A stretch of DNA of 64,000 nt from Shinella fusca (GCF_014203155.1 NZ_JACHIK010000003.1:124001-188000); one strand, 5' to 3'. Shown: positions 47,129 through 59,710, counted from the stretch's first letter. Numbers and translations: made by a program. The notes: generated by a model from the letters alone, not told the origin.

Positions 47129-47908
47129 ATGCTGATCGACACCCATTGCCATCTGGATTTTCCCGATTTCGCGGCGGAGCGCGACGATATCGTCGCACGC
47201 GCGCATGCGGCCGGGGTGAAGCAGATGATCACCATCTCGACGCGGGTGCGCAAGTTCCCCGAGATCCTGGCCATCGCGGAAAAATACCCGACCGTCTTCT
47301 GTTCGGTCGGCACGCATCCGCACAATGCCGACGAGGAGCTGGATATCCCGGTCTCCGAGCTCATCGAGCTGGCGCGGCATCCGCGCGTCGTCGCCATCGG
47401 CGAGGCGGGCCTCGATTATTTCTACGACAACGCCCCGCGCGAAGCGCAGGCCATCGGCCTTCGCAACCATATCGCCGCGGCGCGGGAAACCGGCCTGCCG
47501 CTCGTCATCCACAGCCGCTCGGCGGACGAGGACATGGCGGCGATCCTGACCGAGGAGACGGGGAAGGGGGCCTTTCCCTTCCTGCTGCATTGTTTCTCCT
47601 CCGGCCCGGAGCTTGCCCGGGTCGGTGTCGAACTCGGCGGCTATGTCTCCTTCTCCGGCATCCTGACCTTCCCGAAATCGGAAGAGCTGCGCGAGATCGC
47701 AAGAACCGTGCCGCTGGAACGCATGCTGGTGGAAACGGACGCGCCCTATCTCGCCCCCAAGCCGTTCCGCGGCAAGCGCAACGAGCCGGCCTATGTGGCG
47801 CATACGGCGGCGGTTCTGGCCGAGACGGTCGGCGTCAGCGCGGAAGAGATCGCCCGCATCACCACCGAGAACGCCTTCCGCATCTTCTCCAAGATGCCGC
47901 GGGTGTAG
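47129..47908 (+). CDS. TatD-family metal-dependent hydrolase
   Basis: 259 residues, normal for the family. Metal ligands D-T-H-C-H-L-D-F, E-A-G-L-D, V-I-H-S-R, the late E-T-D-A-P-Y-L-A-P are all present. Members act as DNases or other phosphodiesterases in the cytoplasm. It starts 5 bases after metG and ends 2 bases before the MBL gene. Confidence 0.94.
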   Translation: MLIDTHCHLDFPDFAAERDDIVARAHAAGVKQMITISTRVRKFPEILAIAEKYPTVFCSVGTHPHNADEELDIPVSELIELARHPRVVAIGEAGLDYFYDNAPREAQAIGLRNHIAAARETGLPLVIHSRSADEDMAAILTEETGKGAFPFLLHCFSSGPELARVGVELGGYVSFSGILTFPKSEELREIARTVPLERMLVETDAPYLAPKPFRGKRNEPAYVAHTAAVLAETVGVSAEEIARITTENAFRIFSKMPRV

Positions 47909-47910
47909 CC

Positions 47911-48738
47911 GTGGCCTATACGCGGCGCTTCACCATTCTCGGCTGCGGCTCCTCGCCCGGCGTGCCGCGCATCACCGGCGACTGGGGCGCCTGCGATCCC
48001 GCCAACCCGAAGAACCGCCGCACCCGCGCCGCCTTCCTCGTCGAGCAGTTCGGCCCGGACGGCACGACGACGGTGGTGATCGACACGGGCCCCGATTTCC
48101 GCACGCAGATGATTGCCGCCGGCGTCGCCGGTATCGATTCGGTGCTCTATACCCACGCCCATGCCGACCACATCCACGGTATCGACGATATCCGTGGCTT
48201 CGTGCTGCAGAACCACAAGCAGGTGCCGATCTGGGCGGATGCCTTCACGATGGAGCGCATCCGCGAGGGCTTCGGCTATTGCCTGAAGACGCCGCCGGGC
48301 AGCATGTATCCGCCGATCGTCACGGAGAACCTGATCGAGCCGATGGACCGGCCGGTGACGGTCGAAGGGGCAGGGGGCACCATCACCTTCCAGCCCCTCC
48401 TCCAGGTGCACGGCTCGATCCATTCGCTGGGCTTCCGCATCGGCGACGTCGCCTATTGCAGCGACATCAGCGATTTTCCGGACGAGACCCTGCCGCGCCT
48501 TGCCGGCCTCGACATGCTGGTGATCGACGCGCTGCAATACCGCTACCATTCGAGCCACCTGTCGCTCTCCCAGGCGCTGGAATGGATCGAGCGGCTGAAG
48601 CCGGCGCGGGCGATCCTCACGCACATGCATGTGCCGCTCGACTACGAGACCGTGCAAAAGGAAACGCCGGCCCATGTGGAACCGGCGTATGATGGCCTCA
48701 GCTTCGAGGTCGCGCTTGGCGACGATCAGGCGAAATAA
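47911..48738 (+). CDS. Metallo-beta-lactamase-fold hydrolase (PhnP-like)
   Basis: 275 residues. T-H-A-H-A-D-H provides the two-metal site, with the early G-C-G-S-S-x-G-V-P and late [11 protein letters not shown] blocks typical of PhnP-like cyclic phosphodiesterases. GTG at 47911 is used. Its end overlaps the convergent purC by 13 bases. Conserved after metG-tatD in rhizobia; the physiological substrate is not established. Confidence 0.88.
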   Translation: MAYTRRFTILGCGSSPGVPRITGDWGACDPANPKNRRTRAAFLVEQFGPDGTTTVVIDTGPDFRTQMIAAGVAGIDSVLYTHAHADHIHGIDDIRGFVLQNHKQVPIWADAFTMERIREGFGYCLKTPPGSMYPPIVTENLIEPMDRPVTVEGAGGTITFQPLLQVHGSIHSLGFRIGDVAYCSDISDFPDETLPRLAGLDMLVIDALQYRYHSSHLSLSQALEWIERLKPARAILTHMHVPLDYETVQKETPAHVEPAYDGLSFEVALGDDQAK

Positions 48739-49679
48739 GGCTTGAGGTTCCTGCGGATCCGGTCGAGGACCGTATCGCCGGAAAGGTCGGGCACGAAGGT
48801 CTTTCCGGTAATCTGTTCAAAGGCCTGGATGTAAACTTTCGAGGTCTGCTCGATGAGGTCGCGCGGAATTTCCGGGATCGCGTCCTTGTAGGGGTCGCAG
48901 CGCTCGGTGACCCAGGCGCGCACGAAATCCTTGTCGAAGCTTGCCGGGCGGCCGCCCTTGGCGAAGCTTTCGGCATAGCTGTCGGCGATCCAGTAGCGGC
49001 TCGAATCCGGCGTATGGATCTCGTCGGCCAGCACGATGCGGCCGTCCTTGTCCGTGCCGAATTCGTATTTGGTGTCGACGAGGATGAGCCCGCGTTCGGC
49101 GGCACGCGCCTGTCCGCGGGCAAAAAGCGCCAGCGCATAGCGCGACACGGTTTCCCATTGCTCGGCCGTCAGCAGGCCCTGGGCAAGGATCTCGTCGCCG
49201 GAGAGCGGTTCGTCATGGCCGCCGTCGAAGGCCTTGCTGGTGGGCGTGATGATCGGCTCGGGCAGCTTCTCGTTGTCCTTCATTCCGTCCGGCAGGGTTA
49301 TGCCGTACATCTGGCGCTCGCCCTTGCGGTACTTCGTCAGGATCGAGGTGCTGGTGGTGCCGGCGAGATAGCCGCGCACGACGATCTCGACCGGTAGGAT
49401 ATCGAGCCGCGTGCCGATGACGACATTCGGGTCCGGATAGGAAAGAACGTGGTTCGGGCAGATGTCCGCCGTTTCCTCGAACCAGTAGCGCGCCGTCTGC
49501 GTCAGCACCTGGCCCTTGAAGGGAATGGCGGTCAGGATGACGTCGAAGGCGCTCAGCCGGTCCGTCGCGATGATGATGCGGCTGCCGTCCGGAAGATCGT
49601 AGTTCTCGCGGACCTTGCCGTTGTAGCGGTTCGGCAGTTCCGGGATGAAGGCGTCGGAGAGAATGCGCAGATCGCTCAT
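48726..49679 (-). CDS. purC: SAICAR synthetase (PurC)
   Basis: 317 residues; forms SAICAR from CAIR and aspartate in purine synthesis. Blocks [10 protein letters not shown] (nucleotide site), V-R-G-Y-L-A-G-T-T and D-T-K-Y-E-F-G are typical; this is the longer form found along with a short PurC in rhizobia. ATG at 49679 used; upstream in-frame starts lie in a non-conserved stretch. The 103 bases upstream to the insertion element hold no clear riboswitch. Confidence 0.92.
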   Translation of the reverse strand: MSDLRILSDAFIPELPNRYNGKVRENYDLPDGSRIIIATDRLSAFDVILTAIPFKGQVLTQTARYWFEETADICPNHVLSYPDPNVVIGTRLDILPVEIVVRGYLAGTTSTSILTKYRKGERQMYGITLPDGMKDNEKLPEPIITPTSKAFDGGHDEPLSGDEILAQGLLTAEQWETVSRYALALFARGQARAAERGLILVDTKYEFGTDKDGRIVLADEIHTPDSSRYWIADSYAESFAKGGRPASFDKDFVRAWVTERCDPYKDAIPEIPRDLIEQTSKVYIQAFEQITGKTFVPDLSGDTVLDRIRRNLKPYFA

Positions 49680-49800
49680 CGGTGCGGACTTTCGCTGTTG
49701 GTTCCGTCTGCCGTTCCGCTTAGAACCGCAGGCGGCCAACGGTCAAGGCGCAAACCGGATTTCCAGCACCTTTGGGGCTCTAGGTTCAGGACTCTTTAAA

Positions 49801-50139
49801 TCAAAGCCAGAAGATGACTGTTGCGGCGATACATATGCTTGAGAAGAAGGTATGCGCGCATCGGTCGTATCGGGTTGCGATACGGCGCCAGTCCTTGAGC
49901 TTGGCGAAGAGGTTCTCCACCTTGTGGCGCTGGCGATAGAGCACCTTGTCGTAGGAGTATGGTATCTTGCGGCTTCGGCTGGAGGGAATGCAAGGTTCGA
50001 TACCTCTTGCTTGTAGGGCGTCTCGGAACGGCGTGCTGTCATAGCCCCGGTCGGCAATGAGCGTCTTGGCTGGCGGCAAGGCATCCAGCACAAGGCGCGC
50101 GCCCCTATGGTCACTCATCTGCCCCTCGCTGAGCAGCAT
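49801..50139 (-). CDS. Transposase, second frame (orfB) of the IS5-family element
   Basis: 112 residues as read from the ATG at 50139, but the frame is open further upstream to the frameshift site near 50230, where it would be joined to orfA (the joined region reads R-T-K-G-G-L-N-S-K-L-H). It contains the second catalytic Asp region (L-I-A-D-R-G-Y-D-S) and the Glu region (R-Q-R-H-K-V-E-N-L-F), the DDE triad of IS5-type enzymes. Confidence 0.82.
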   Translation of the reverse strand: MLLSEGQMSDHRGARLVLDALPPAKTLIADRGYDSTPFRDALQARGIEPCIPSSRSRKIPYSYDKVLYRQRHKVENLFAKLKDWRRIATRYDRCAHTFFSSICIAATVIFWL

Positions 50140-50186
50140 GATGATCGGGCGGCCTTCACCGTCGCAGACAGTGTGCAGTTTTGAGT

Positions 50187-50555
50187 TCAGTCCGCCTTTG
50201 GTTCGCCCGATACGGCGGGGAACATCCCCTTTTTGAGCAGGCTTGCGGCTGTCCGGTGTGCTTTGAGGTGTGTGGCGTCGATCATGATGCGCTCGGGCCT
50301 TGGACCTTCACCGGACAACGCCACAAAGATGCGGTTAAACACACCCAAACGGCTCCAACGGATGAAGCGGTTATAGAGCGTCTTGTGCGGCCCGTAGTCC
50401 TTTGGCGCATCTTTCCATTGCAAGCCATGCTTGATGACGTAGACGATGCCGCTGACCACCCGCCGGTCATCGACGCGTGGAACACCATGCGCCAGGGGGA
50501 AATACGGCGAGATCCGAGCCATCTGGTCTTCACTCAGTAGAAACAAATCACTCAT
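50187..50555 (-). CDS. Transposase, first frame (orfA) of the IS5-family element
   Basis: 122 residues with the N-terminal domain of an IS427-like DDE transposase (L-S-E-D-Q-M-A-R-I-S-P-Y-F-P, then R-R-V-V-S-G-I-V-Y-V-I-K-H-G and the first catalytic Asp in I-M-I-D-A-T-H-L-K). AGGAGG lies 5 bases before the ATG at 50555. The frame stops at 50187 but continues in the -1 frame after the slippery C-AAA-AAG-GGG at 50226-50235, giving the full transposase. Confidence 0.85.
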   Translation of the reverse strand: MSDLFLLSEDQMARISPYFPLAHGVPRVDDRRVVSGIVYVIKHGLQWKDAPKDYGPHKTLYNRFIRWSRLGVFNRIFVALSGEGPRPERIMIDATHLKAHRTAASLLKKGMFPAVSGEPKAD

Positions 50556-50787
50556 CACGGCCTCCTATCGGATACCGTGAATCACACATCATGCCAAATT
50601 AATAGGTCCTGAGCCTAGGCCAGACAGATTTGTTCCATAATCTATCTTATGTGATCTCTGTATGCGCCGCCGGCCAAGCCTCCCTCCCGCCGTATTCCGC
50701 TCGTACAACAGGCACGGTGTCGACGTATTCGATCTTTCCGTGTTAGCGTCCCGCCGACGTTCATCCAACCTTCCTGCCAAGAAACCC

Positions 50788-51315
50788 ATGCCGACAGTTC
50801 CCGTGCTTGAAACCGACCGCCTCGTCCTGCGCGGCTTTCGTTCCGACGACCTCGACGCCATCACCGAAATGTGGGCCATGCCCGAGATCGTGCGCTATAT
50901 CGGCGGCGTGCCGATGACGCGCGAACAGTCGTGGACGCGCCTCTTGCGGCAGATCGGCATGTGGAGCGTCATGGGCTTCGGCTTCTGGGTGATCACGGAG
51001 AAAGCGACCGGCCGCGTCATCGGCGAAGCCGGCTTCCATGAAATGCGCCGTGCACTCACACCCAGCCTCGAAGGCACGCTGGAGACCGGCTGGGGCCTGC
51101 TTCCCGAATTCCAGGGCAAGGGCTATGCCACCGAAGCGTTGAACGCCATGTGGGCGTGGATCGGCGCGAACCGCCCCGACATGCCCATCACCTGCATCAT
51201 CGACCCGCGCAACGCCGCGTCCATCGGGCTTGCCGAGCGGCACGGGTTCCGGGAATTCGCCCGCTCGCCCTATCAGGGTTCGGAGGTCGTCCTGCTTCGC
51301 AGGAATGCGTCGTGA
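50788..51315 (+). CDS. GNAT-family N-acetyltransferase (RimL type)
   Basis: 175 residues. Starts T-D-R-L-V-L-R-G-F, has G-E-A-G-F-H and the acetyl-CoA loop Q-G-K-G-Y-A-T-E-A, then the closing helix N-A-A-S-I-G-L-A-E-R-H-G-F. The substrate may be an amino-group of a protein or small molecule; unknown. The ATG at 50788 is chosen from the family start; the open frame continues upstream into sequence next to the insertion element. Confidence 0.88.
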   Translation: MPTVPVLETDRLVLRGFRSDDLDAITEMWAMPEIVRYIGGVPMTREQSWTRLLRQIGMWSVMGFGFWVITEKATGRVIGEAGFHEMRRALTPSLEGTLETGWGLLPEFQGKGYATEALNAMWAWIGANRPDMPITCIIDPRNAASIGLAERHGFREFARSPYQGSEVVLLRRNAS

Positions 51316-51432
51316 CCATCACCGTATGGTTTAAATATAAGCGGTAGTTCTCTGTTTTATAAGGATATTACAAGAAAAAGAATTCCGAGGGAATCCTGTG
51401 CTATCATGACACCTTCGAAAAGGAGGTGCGCC

Positions 51433-51846
51433 ATGAGATTGCCTGCCGCCGTTTCCCTTTTTCTGCTTGTCCTCCCGGTTGCCACATGGGCAGAAGAGCC
51501 GGTCGATACCGCCCAGGGCGTCATCCAGGGCCAGATCGCCGCCTTCCTGCATGACGATGCCAAGGCGGCCTATTCCTTCGCCTCGCCCGCCATCCGCGGC
51601 AAATTCCCGACGGAGGGCGCCTTCTTCGACATGGTGAGGAAGGGCTATGCGCCGGTCTATCGGCCGGGCAACTTTGCCTTCGGCCGGTCGCGGGTCATCG
51701 GCGACACGGTGGTGCAGGAGGTGCTGATCTCCGGGCCGGACGGCAAGGACTGGACGGCGCTCTACCAGCTCGTGAAGCTGCCGGACGGCAGCTACAAGAT
51801 CAACGGCGTGCACATCGTGCGCGCCGCGCCGGGGCCGGAGATTTGA
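51433..51846 (+). CDS. DUF4864 domain-containing exported protein
   Basis: 137 residues, signal peptide ending T-W-A-E. The mature part has Q-I-A-A-F-L-H-D-D-A-K-A-A-Y-S-F-A-S-P and G-Y-A-P-V-Y-R-P, the DUF4864 signature (NTF2-like fold). AAGGAGG precedes the ATG at 51433. A GC-rich hairpin (51861-51880) after the stop may serve as its terminator, inside the 3' end of the convergent tgt. Confidence 0.85.
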   Translation: MRLPAAVSLFLLVLPVATWAEEPVDTAQGVIQGQIAAFLHDDAKAAYSFASPAIRGKFPTEGAFFDMVRKGYAPVYRPGNFAFGRSRVIGDTVVQEVLISGPDGKDWTALYQLVKLPDGSYKINGVHIVRAAPGPEI

Positions 51847-51855
51847 TCTTGAGTT

Positions 51856-52986
51856 TCAGAGAGGGGCGAGATCGCCCCTCGCCCAGTTTTCCTGCGTTTC
51901 CGCCATGAAATCGGCGAAGCGCCCCTCCTCGATCGCCTTGCGGATACCGGCCATCAGGTCCTGATAGTAGGCAAGGTTGTTCCAGGTCAGCAGCATGCCG
52001 CCGAGCGACTCGTTGGCGCGGATGAGGTGGTGCAGGTAGGCGCGCGAATAGTCGCGCGCGGCCGGGCAGTTCGATTCCTCGTCCAGCGGGCGCATGTCCT
52101 CGGCATGGCGGGCGTTGCGCAGGTTGATGCGGCCGCGCCGCGTGAAGGCAAGGCCGTGGCGGCCGGAGCGGGTCGGCATCACGCAGTCGAACATGTCGAT
52201 GCCGCGGGCGACGGATTTGAGGATATCGTCCGGCGTGCCGACGCCCATCAGGTAGCGCGGCTTCCCGGTCGGCAGGTGCGGAAGGGTCGTGGAAATCATG
52301 TCGAGCATGACCTCCTGCGGCTCGCCCACGGCAAGGCCGCCGATGGCATAGCCCTTGAGGTCGAGGCCGGCGAGCGCGGCGGCGGAACGCTCGCGCAGGT
52401 GCGGAATGTCGCCGCCCTGCACGATGCCGAACATTGCCTTGCCGGGCTGGTCGCCGAAGGCCGCCTTGCAGCGCTCGGCCCAGCGCAGCGACATTTCCAT
52501 GGCGCGCTCGATTTCCTTCGGGGACGCCGGCAGCGCCACGCATTCGTCGAGCTGCATCTGGATGTCGCTGTCAAGCAGGCCCTGGATCTCGATGGAGCGC
52601 TCCGGCGACATGTGGTGCAGCGCGCCGTCGACATGGCTCTTGAAGGTCACTCCCTTTTCATCGAGCTTGCGAAGGCCCGAGAGCGACATGACTTGAAAGC
52701 CGCCGGAATCGGTGAGGATCGGCCAGGGCCAGCGGATGAGCTCGTGCAGGCCGCCGAGGCGCGCGACGCGCTCCGGGCCGGGGCGCAGCATCAGGTGATA
52801 GGTGTTGCCGAGGATGATGTCGGCGCCGAGTTCGCGCACCTGGTCGAGATACATCGCCTTGACGGTGCCCACCGTGCCGACAGGCATGAAAGCGGGCGTG
52901 CGGATGGTGCCGCGCGGCATGGAGACCTCGCCGCGGCGGGCCTTGCCGTCGGTGGCGAGGAGCTTGAACTGGAAGGTGTCGGTCAT
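51856..52986 (-). CDS. tgt: tRNA-guanine transglycosylase
   Basis: 376 residues. Exchanges guanine for preQ1 at position 34 of certain tRNAs. Catalytic Asp in L-T-D-S-G-G-F-Q-V, nucleophile Asp region [20 protein letters not shown]. The C-terminal zinc site of the family is not fully visible by eye (Cys in F-D-C-V and S-N-C-P). Starts at the ATG at 52986, overlapping queA by 4 bases (ATGA), so the two queuosine genes are coupled. Confidence 0.96.
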   Translation of the reverse strand: MTDTFQFKLLATDGKARRGEVSMPRGTIRTPAFMPVGTVGTVKAMYLDQVRELGADIILGNTYHLMLRPGPERVARLGGLHELIRWPWPILTDSGGFQVMSLSGLRKLDEKGVTFKSHVDGALHHMSPERSIEIQGLLDSDIQMQLDECVALPASPKEIERAMEMSLRWAERCKAAFGDQPGKAMFGIVQGGDIPHLRERSAAALAGLDLKGYAIGGLAVGEPQEVMLDMISTTLPHLPTGKPRYLMGVGTPDDILKSVARGIDMFDCVMPTRSGRHGLAFTRRGRINLRNARHAEDMRPLDEESNCPAARDYSRAYLHHLIRANESLGGMLLTWNNLAYYQDLMAGIRKAIEEGRFADFMAETQENWARGDLAPL

Positions 52987-54044
52987 CGGTCGTTCCGGAA
53001 AAGCAGGCTGGAGTCGCCGTAGGAATAGAAGCGGTAGCCGGTCGAGACCGCATGGGCATAGGCGCCGCGCATCGTTTCGAGGCCGGAAAAGGCCGAGACG
53101 AGCATGAAGAGCGTCGATTTCGGCAGGTGGAAATTGGTCATCAGGATATCGGCGGTGCGGAAGCGGTAGCCAGGCGTGATGAAGATGCCCGTCGCGCCCG
53201 ACCATGGCCGGATCGTGCCGTCCGCGTCGGCGGCGCTTTCGAGGAGGCGCAGCGACGTCGTGCCGACGGAGACGATGCGCCCGCCCCTCGCTCGTACGGC
53301 GTTGAGCGCGGCGGCCGTCGCTTCGGAGACGTAGCCGATCTCCTCGTGCATGACATGGTCGGTCGTATCGTCCGCCTTGACCGGCAGGAAGGTGCCGGCG
53401 CCGACATGCAGCGTCACGAAATGCCGTTCGACGCCGAGCGCATCGAGCTTTTCGAAGAGCGCTTCGGTGAAGTGGAGGCCTGCCGTGGGCGCGGCGACGG
53501 CGCCCTCCTCGCGGGCATAGATCGTCTGGTAGTCGCGCCGGTCCGCCTCGTCTTCGGCACGCTTGGAGGCGATGTAGGGCGGTAGCGGGATATGGCCGAC
53601 GGTGGCGACGGCGCGGTCGAGCTCCGGGCCGGAGGCATCGAAGCGGAGGGTGACTTCGCCGCCCTCGCCCTTCTCCTCGACGGTCGCGGACAGGTCTTCG
53701 CCGAAAGCGATGCGATCACCGCGCTTGATGCGTTTTCCGGGCCTGGCGAAGGCCTTCCAGCGGTCGCCGGCAATGCGCATGTGGAGTGTCGCGGAGACCT
53801 TCTGGCCGCCCGCGCTTTCGCGGTGACGGATGCCTTCGAGCTGGGCGGGAATGACGCGCGTATCGTTGAAGACCAGTGCATCGCCGGGCCGAAGCAGCGA
53901 GGGCAGGTCGCCGACGGTGCGGTCCTCGTAGGGCGTCGCCGCATCGGGGCGCACGACGAGCAGCTTCGCGGCCTCGCGCGGCGTCACGGGGCGCAGCGCG
54001 ATGCTTTCTTCCGGCAGGTCGAAATCGAAGAGGTCGACACGCAT
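52983..54044 (-). CDS. queA: S-adenosylmethionine:tRNA ribosyltransferase-isomerase
   Basis: 353 residues. Makes epoxyqueuosine on tRNA from preQ1-tRNA and SAM. Start [11 protein letters not shown] and the blocks P-A-R-x-like [18 protein letters not shown] and H-V-G-A-G-T-F-x-P are family hallmarks. Together with tgt it forms a queuosine operon. Confidence 0.96.
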   Translation of the reverse strand: MRVDLFDFDLPEESIALRPVTPREAAKLLVVRPDAATPYEDRTVGDLPSLLRPGDALVFNDTRVIPAQLEGIRHRESAGGQKVSATLHMRIAGDRWKAFARPGKRIKRGDRIAFGEDLSATVEEKGEGGEVTLRFDASGPELDRAVATVGHIPLPPYIASKRAEDEADRRDYQTIYAREEGAVAAPTAGLHFTEALFEKLDALGVERHFVTLHVGAGTFLPVKADDTTDHVMHEEIGYVSEATAAALNAVRARGGRIVSVGTTSLRLLESAADADGTIRPWSGATGIFITPGYRFRTADILMTNFHLPKSTLFMLVSAFSGLETMRGAYAHAVSTGYRFYSYGDSSLLFRNDR

Positions 54045-54051
54045 GGCGGCC

Positions 54052-54501
54052 TCAGAGGAAGCGGATCATCAGCGCGCCGGCAACGAGCATCACCGCGCCG
54101 CCGATGCGGCCGACCGTCACCTCGCGCACGGCCATGCCGAGGAAGCCGATGCGGTCGAGCAGGATGCCGGCGAGAAGCTGGCCGGAAACGGCAAACGCCA
54201 TGAGGGCGGCAGCGCCGATGCGCGGCGTGAGATAGATGGCGGTGGTGACGTAGAAGGCGCCGAGCGCCCCGCCGACCACATAGAGCCATGCGGCCGGCGC
54301 GCGCCAGTCCGGCGCCCTGCCCTCGAAGGCCGAGGTGGCCAGGACGACGAGCCCGAGCAGCACGGCGCCCGACAGGAACGACATGCAGGCGGCCGCCACG
54401 GGCATGCCGAGCCCGCGTCCGAGCATGGTGTTGATGGGAGCCTGGGTTGCGATGCACGCGCCGGCCGCAATGCCGAGCAGCGCCCAGAGGAATGCAGCCA
54501 T
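54052..54501 (-). CDS. DMT-family (DUF606) membrane protein
   Basis: 149 residues with five membrane helices; a half-size DMT protein of the DUF606 type, with N-terminal [15 protein letters not shown]. Half-size members act as homodimers. AAGGA lies 8 bases before the ATG at 54501. Its 3' end is 7 bases from queA, so it may be first in the queA-tgt operon. Confidence 0.82.
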   Translation of the reverse strand: MAAFLWALLGIAAGACIATQAPINTMLGRGLGMPVAAACMSFLSGAVLLGLVVLATSAFEGRAPDWRAPAAWLYVVGGALGAFYVTTAIYLTPRIGAAALMAFAVSGQLLAGILLDRIGFLGMAVREVTVGRIGGAVMLVAGALMIRFL

Positions 54502-54579
54502 GGTGCCGGTCCTTGAAAAGCGCACAAAGAAAAACCGCGCCCGCCGTGGCGAGCGCGGTCGAAAACGAACGTTTGTCTA

Positions 54580-55095
54580 TCAGGCCGCCACGTCTGCGGC
54601 AACCTTCATCGAGACGATCGAGTCGGGATCGCGCACCGGCTCGCCGCGCTTGATCTTGTCGATATTCTCCATGCCCTCGATGACCTGGCCCCAGACGGAA
54701 TACTGCTTGTTGAGCCAGGGCGAATCCGTGAAGCAGATGAAGAACTGCGAGTTGGCCGAGTTCGGCATCTGGCTGCGCGCCATGGAGCAGGTGCCGCGCA
54801 CATGGCTCATGTTGGAGAATTCGGCCTTGAGGTCCGGCTTGTCGGAGCCGCCCATGCCGGCACGGGCCGGGTTGAACTCGGCGCCGCCCTGCTTGCCGAA
54901 CTTCACGTCGCCCGTCTGGGCCATGAAGTCCTCGATGACGCGGTGGAAGACGACGCCGTCATAGGCGCCTTCGCGTGCCAGTTCCTTGATGCGCGCCACA
55001 TGCCCCGGGGCGAGGTCCGGAAGAAGCTGGATGACCACCTTCCCCTTCGTGGTCTCCATGATGATCGTGTTTTCCGGATCCTTGATCTCGGCCAT
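54580..55095 (-). CDS. ppiB: Cyclophilin-type peptidyl-prolyl isomerase, cytoplasmic
   Basis: 171 residues, no signal peptide. Catalytic fold marked by V-V-F-H-R-V-I-E-D-F-M-A-Q-T-G-D and N-S-A-N-S-Q-F-F-I. ATG at 55095 follows AGAAGGAG. 81 bases downstream of a paralogue with a signal peptide on the same strand. Speeds proline isomerisation during folding in the cytoplasm. Confidence 0.9.
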   Translation of the reverse strand: MAEIKDPENTIIMETTKGKVVIQLLPDLAPGHVARIKELAREGAYDGVVFHRVIEDFMAQTGDVKFGKQGGAEFNPARAGMGGSDKPDLKAEFSNMSHVRGTCSMARSQMPNSANSQFFICFTDSPWLNKQYSVWGQVIEGMENIDKIKRGEPVRDPDSIVSMKVAADVAA

Positions 55096-55176
55096 GGTCT
55101 TTCTCCTTCTAAAGCCTGCCCGCAAAGGTGTGGTCCAACTTTGCGATTGCAACAGGCGGCAAACCAAAAAACGGGA

Positions 55177-55743
55177 TTACTTGCCGACGGTGACCTTGAT
55201 CATGCGGTCGGGGTCGGTCACGGCGCCGTTGTTCGCGTCGTCGCCGCGCTTGATCTTGTCGACGTTCTCCATGCCGGAGACGACCTTGCCGACGACCGTG
55301 TACTGGCCGTTCAGGAAGTCGCCGGGGGCGAACATGATGAAGAACTGCGAGTTGGCGGAATTGGGGTCCTGGGCGCGCGCCATGCCGACCGTGCCGCGCT
55401 CGAAGGGCACGTCGGAGAACTCGGCCGGAAGGTCCGGCAGGCTGGAGCCGCCCGTGCCGGCCGCCTGCGGCTGGTAGCCGTCTTCCATGTCGCCGTACTG
55501 CACGTCGCCGGTCTGCGCCATGAAGCCTTCGATCACGCGGTGGAAGGCGACGTTGTCGTATTCGCCGGCGGCGGCGAGCTGCTTGATGCGCTCGGCGTGC
55601 TTGGGCGCCTTGTCGTTCAGCTCGATGACGACCGAGCCGTCCTTGAGCTGGATGGTGATGAAGTCGGCGGCTTTGGCGACGACGGCGCTCGTGGCGGTCG
55701 CCAGGAACAGGGTTCCTGCAAAGGCGAGGCGGAGGATGTTCAT
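55177..55743 (-). CDS. Cyclophilin-type peptidyl-prolyl isomerase, exported
   Basis: 188 residues with a signal peptide ending V-A-K-A-A. Mature part has V-A-F-H-R-V-I-E-G-F-M-A-Q-T-G-D and N-S-A-N-S-Q-F-F-I. A periplasmic paralogue of the next gene, arising from a tandem duplication; the two differ mainly in the signal and surface loops. Confidence 0.9.
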   Translation of the reverse strand: MNILRLAFAGTLFLATATSAVVAKAADFITIQLKDGSVVIELNDKAPKHAERIKQLAAAGEYDNVAFHRVIEGFMAQTGDVQYGDMEDGYQPQAAGTGGSSLPDLPAEFSDVPFERGTVGMARAQDPNSANSQFFIMFAPGDFLNGQYTVVGKVVSGMENVDKIKRGDDANNGAVTDPDRMIKVTVGK

Positions 55744-55776
55744 GATAGCTCCCTAAAGGGGTTCAGGATGATGGGC

Positions 55777-56271
55777 TCAGCCCTTCTGCCGGGCCTGGAG
55801 CGCCTTGAAGACGGGCGCCGGAACGAAGGCACTGACATCGCCGCCCATGGCCGCGATCTGGCGGACCAATGTGGCGGTAATGGGCCGCGAGGCAACGCCT
55901 GCGGGCAGGAAGATGGTCTGCACGTCGGGCGCCATCTGGCGGTTCATGCCGGCCATCTGCATTTCGTAGTCGAGGTCCGTGCCGTCGCGCAGGCCGCGGA
56001 TGAGGAGATGCGCCTTGTGCGCCCGCGCGGCATCGACGACGAGGTTGGAGAAGGAAACGACGCTCACATCCCCTGCCCGCTCCGGCAACGCCTCGGCGAT
56101 CGACTGGCGGATGAGCCCGGCGCGCTCCTCGAAGGAGAAGATCGGCGTCTTGCCGGGATGGATGCCGATGGCGACGATGACCTTCGGCGCGACGTTCAGC
56201 GCCTGCACGAGCACGTCGATATGGCCGTTGGTGATCGGGTCGAAGGAGCCAGGATAGAAGGCGACTGTCAT
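55777..56271 (-). CDS. coaD: Phosphopantetheine adenylyltransferase
   Basis: 164 residues; the fourth step of coenzyme A synthesis. Nucleotidyl transferase start [13 protein letters not shown] and the later [14 protein letters not shown]. Followed on the same strand by the two cyclophilins after 33 bases. ATG at 56271. Confidence 0.96.
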   Translation of the reverse strand: MTVAFYPGSFDPITNGHIDVLVQALNVAPKVIVAIGIHPGKTPIFSFEERAGLIRQSIAEALPERAGDVSVVSFSNLVVDAARAHKAHLLIRGLRDGTDLDYEMQMAGMNRQMAPDVQTIFLPAGVASRPITATLVRQIAAMGGDVSAFVPAPVFKALQARQKG

Positions 56272-56520
56272 CGGCGAGGTTCCGTTTGCCGCCTTGTGTC
56301 ACGGACCGTCCCTTTCCGCAAGGGTGCGCCCTGCCGCACCCGGAACTGTCCCCCGCGAAGAACATGAACTGCGCATGAATGGACCGTTCAAGACCATTTC
56401 AGGTGCCCCATGTCTAGATGGCAGCATCAGGGCCGGGAACAAACATCGATATCGTGCGTTCTACCGGCCGAACACAGTGAAACAAGTATTGCGTTTCCTT
56501 AGGCTGGAAGGAACACGAAA

Positions 56521-56646
56521 ATGGCACTCGCTCTTCTCTGCATGACCATGTTCATCGCACTCACCGCCGCAACCATCCATGCGTTGCGCGAAGAAGACCG
56601 CCCGGCAGCGACGAAGCTCGCCGGCCGCGGCAAGTGGCTGCGCTGA
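56521..56646 (+). CDS. Very small putative membrane protein (41 aa)
   Basis: 41 residues. N-terminal 20 residues (L-A-L-L-C-M-T-M-F-I-A-L-T-A-A) form one membrane helix, followed by a charged tail E-E-D-R-P-A-A-T-K-L-A. GGAAGGA lies about 9 bases before the ATG. It is followed 9 bases later by another small membrane protein gene. No homologue known to me. Confidence 0.5.
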   Translation: MALALLCMTMFIALTAATIHALREEDRPAATKLAGRGKWLR

Positions 56647-56655
56647 GGACGCACC

Positions 56656-56802
56656 ATGGCCGCGCTCACCATCTTCTCCATGCTCTTCATCAGCGCCGTC
56701 TTCACGGTGGATTTCGCCCGCACGATCATCGAGATCAAGCGTGAGCGCGAAGCCCTGAAGGCGATCAGGCTGAAAACGAAAGCAGGCGGCTTCGGCGTCT
56801 AG
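56656..56802 (+). CDS. Very small putative membrane protein (48 aa)
   Basis: 48 residues. Hydrophobic first part (L-T-I-F-S-M-L-F-I-S-A-V-F) then a basic helical tail R-E-R-E-A-L-K-A-I-R-L-K-T-K. GAGGAC precedes the ATG. It is directly behind the 41-aa gene and before the gyrA-side terminator, so they form a tiny operon convergent with gyrA. Confidence 0.5.
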   Translation: MAALTIFSMLFISAVFTVDFARTIIEIKREREALKAIRLKTKAGGFGV

Positions 56803-56861
56803 AACGCCCCTTGCCGCCGTCAACGCGGGTGGCCTTCCCTCCGGGCCGCCCGCGACAAATG

Positions 56862-56899
56862 AAAAGCCGGACGGTCGTTCCCTGCCCGTCCGGCTTTTT
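56862..56899. terminator. Bidirectional terminator between gyrA and the small-protein pair
   Basis: Thirteen-bp perfect inverted repeat AAAAGCCGGACGG (56862-56874) / CCGTCCGGCTTTT (56886-56898), with an 11-base loop; A-run on one side and T-run on the other, so it can end transcripts in both directions. Confidence 0.9.
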
Positions 56900-56920
56900 C
56901 ATGTCTGTGAGAAGCGAGGC

Positions 56921-59710
<2,790 letters not shown>

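Larger units (their letters stand above)
49783..50615. mobile_element. IS5-family (IS427-like) insertion sequence, 833 bp
   Basis: Terminal inverted repeats GGTTCAGGAC (49783-49792) and GTCCTGAGCC (50606-50615; one mismatch when inverted), with a TA just outside each end as a likely 2-bp target duplication. Inside, on the minus strand, are two overlapping transposase frames joined by a frameshift site. It lies between purC and a GNAT gene and does not visibly interrupt a coding sequence. Appears intact. Confidence 0.85.

Noticed and set aside
49680-49782. Possible purine riboswitch before purC
   Set aside because: The 100-base spacer shows no purine riboswitch core (no conserved junction sequences could be identified).
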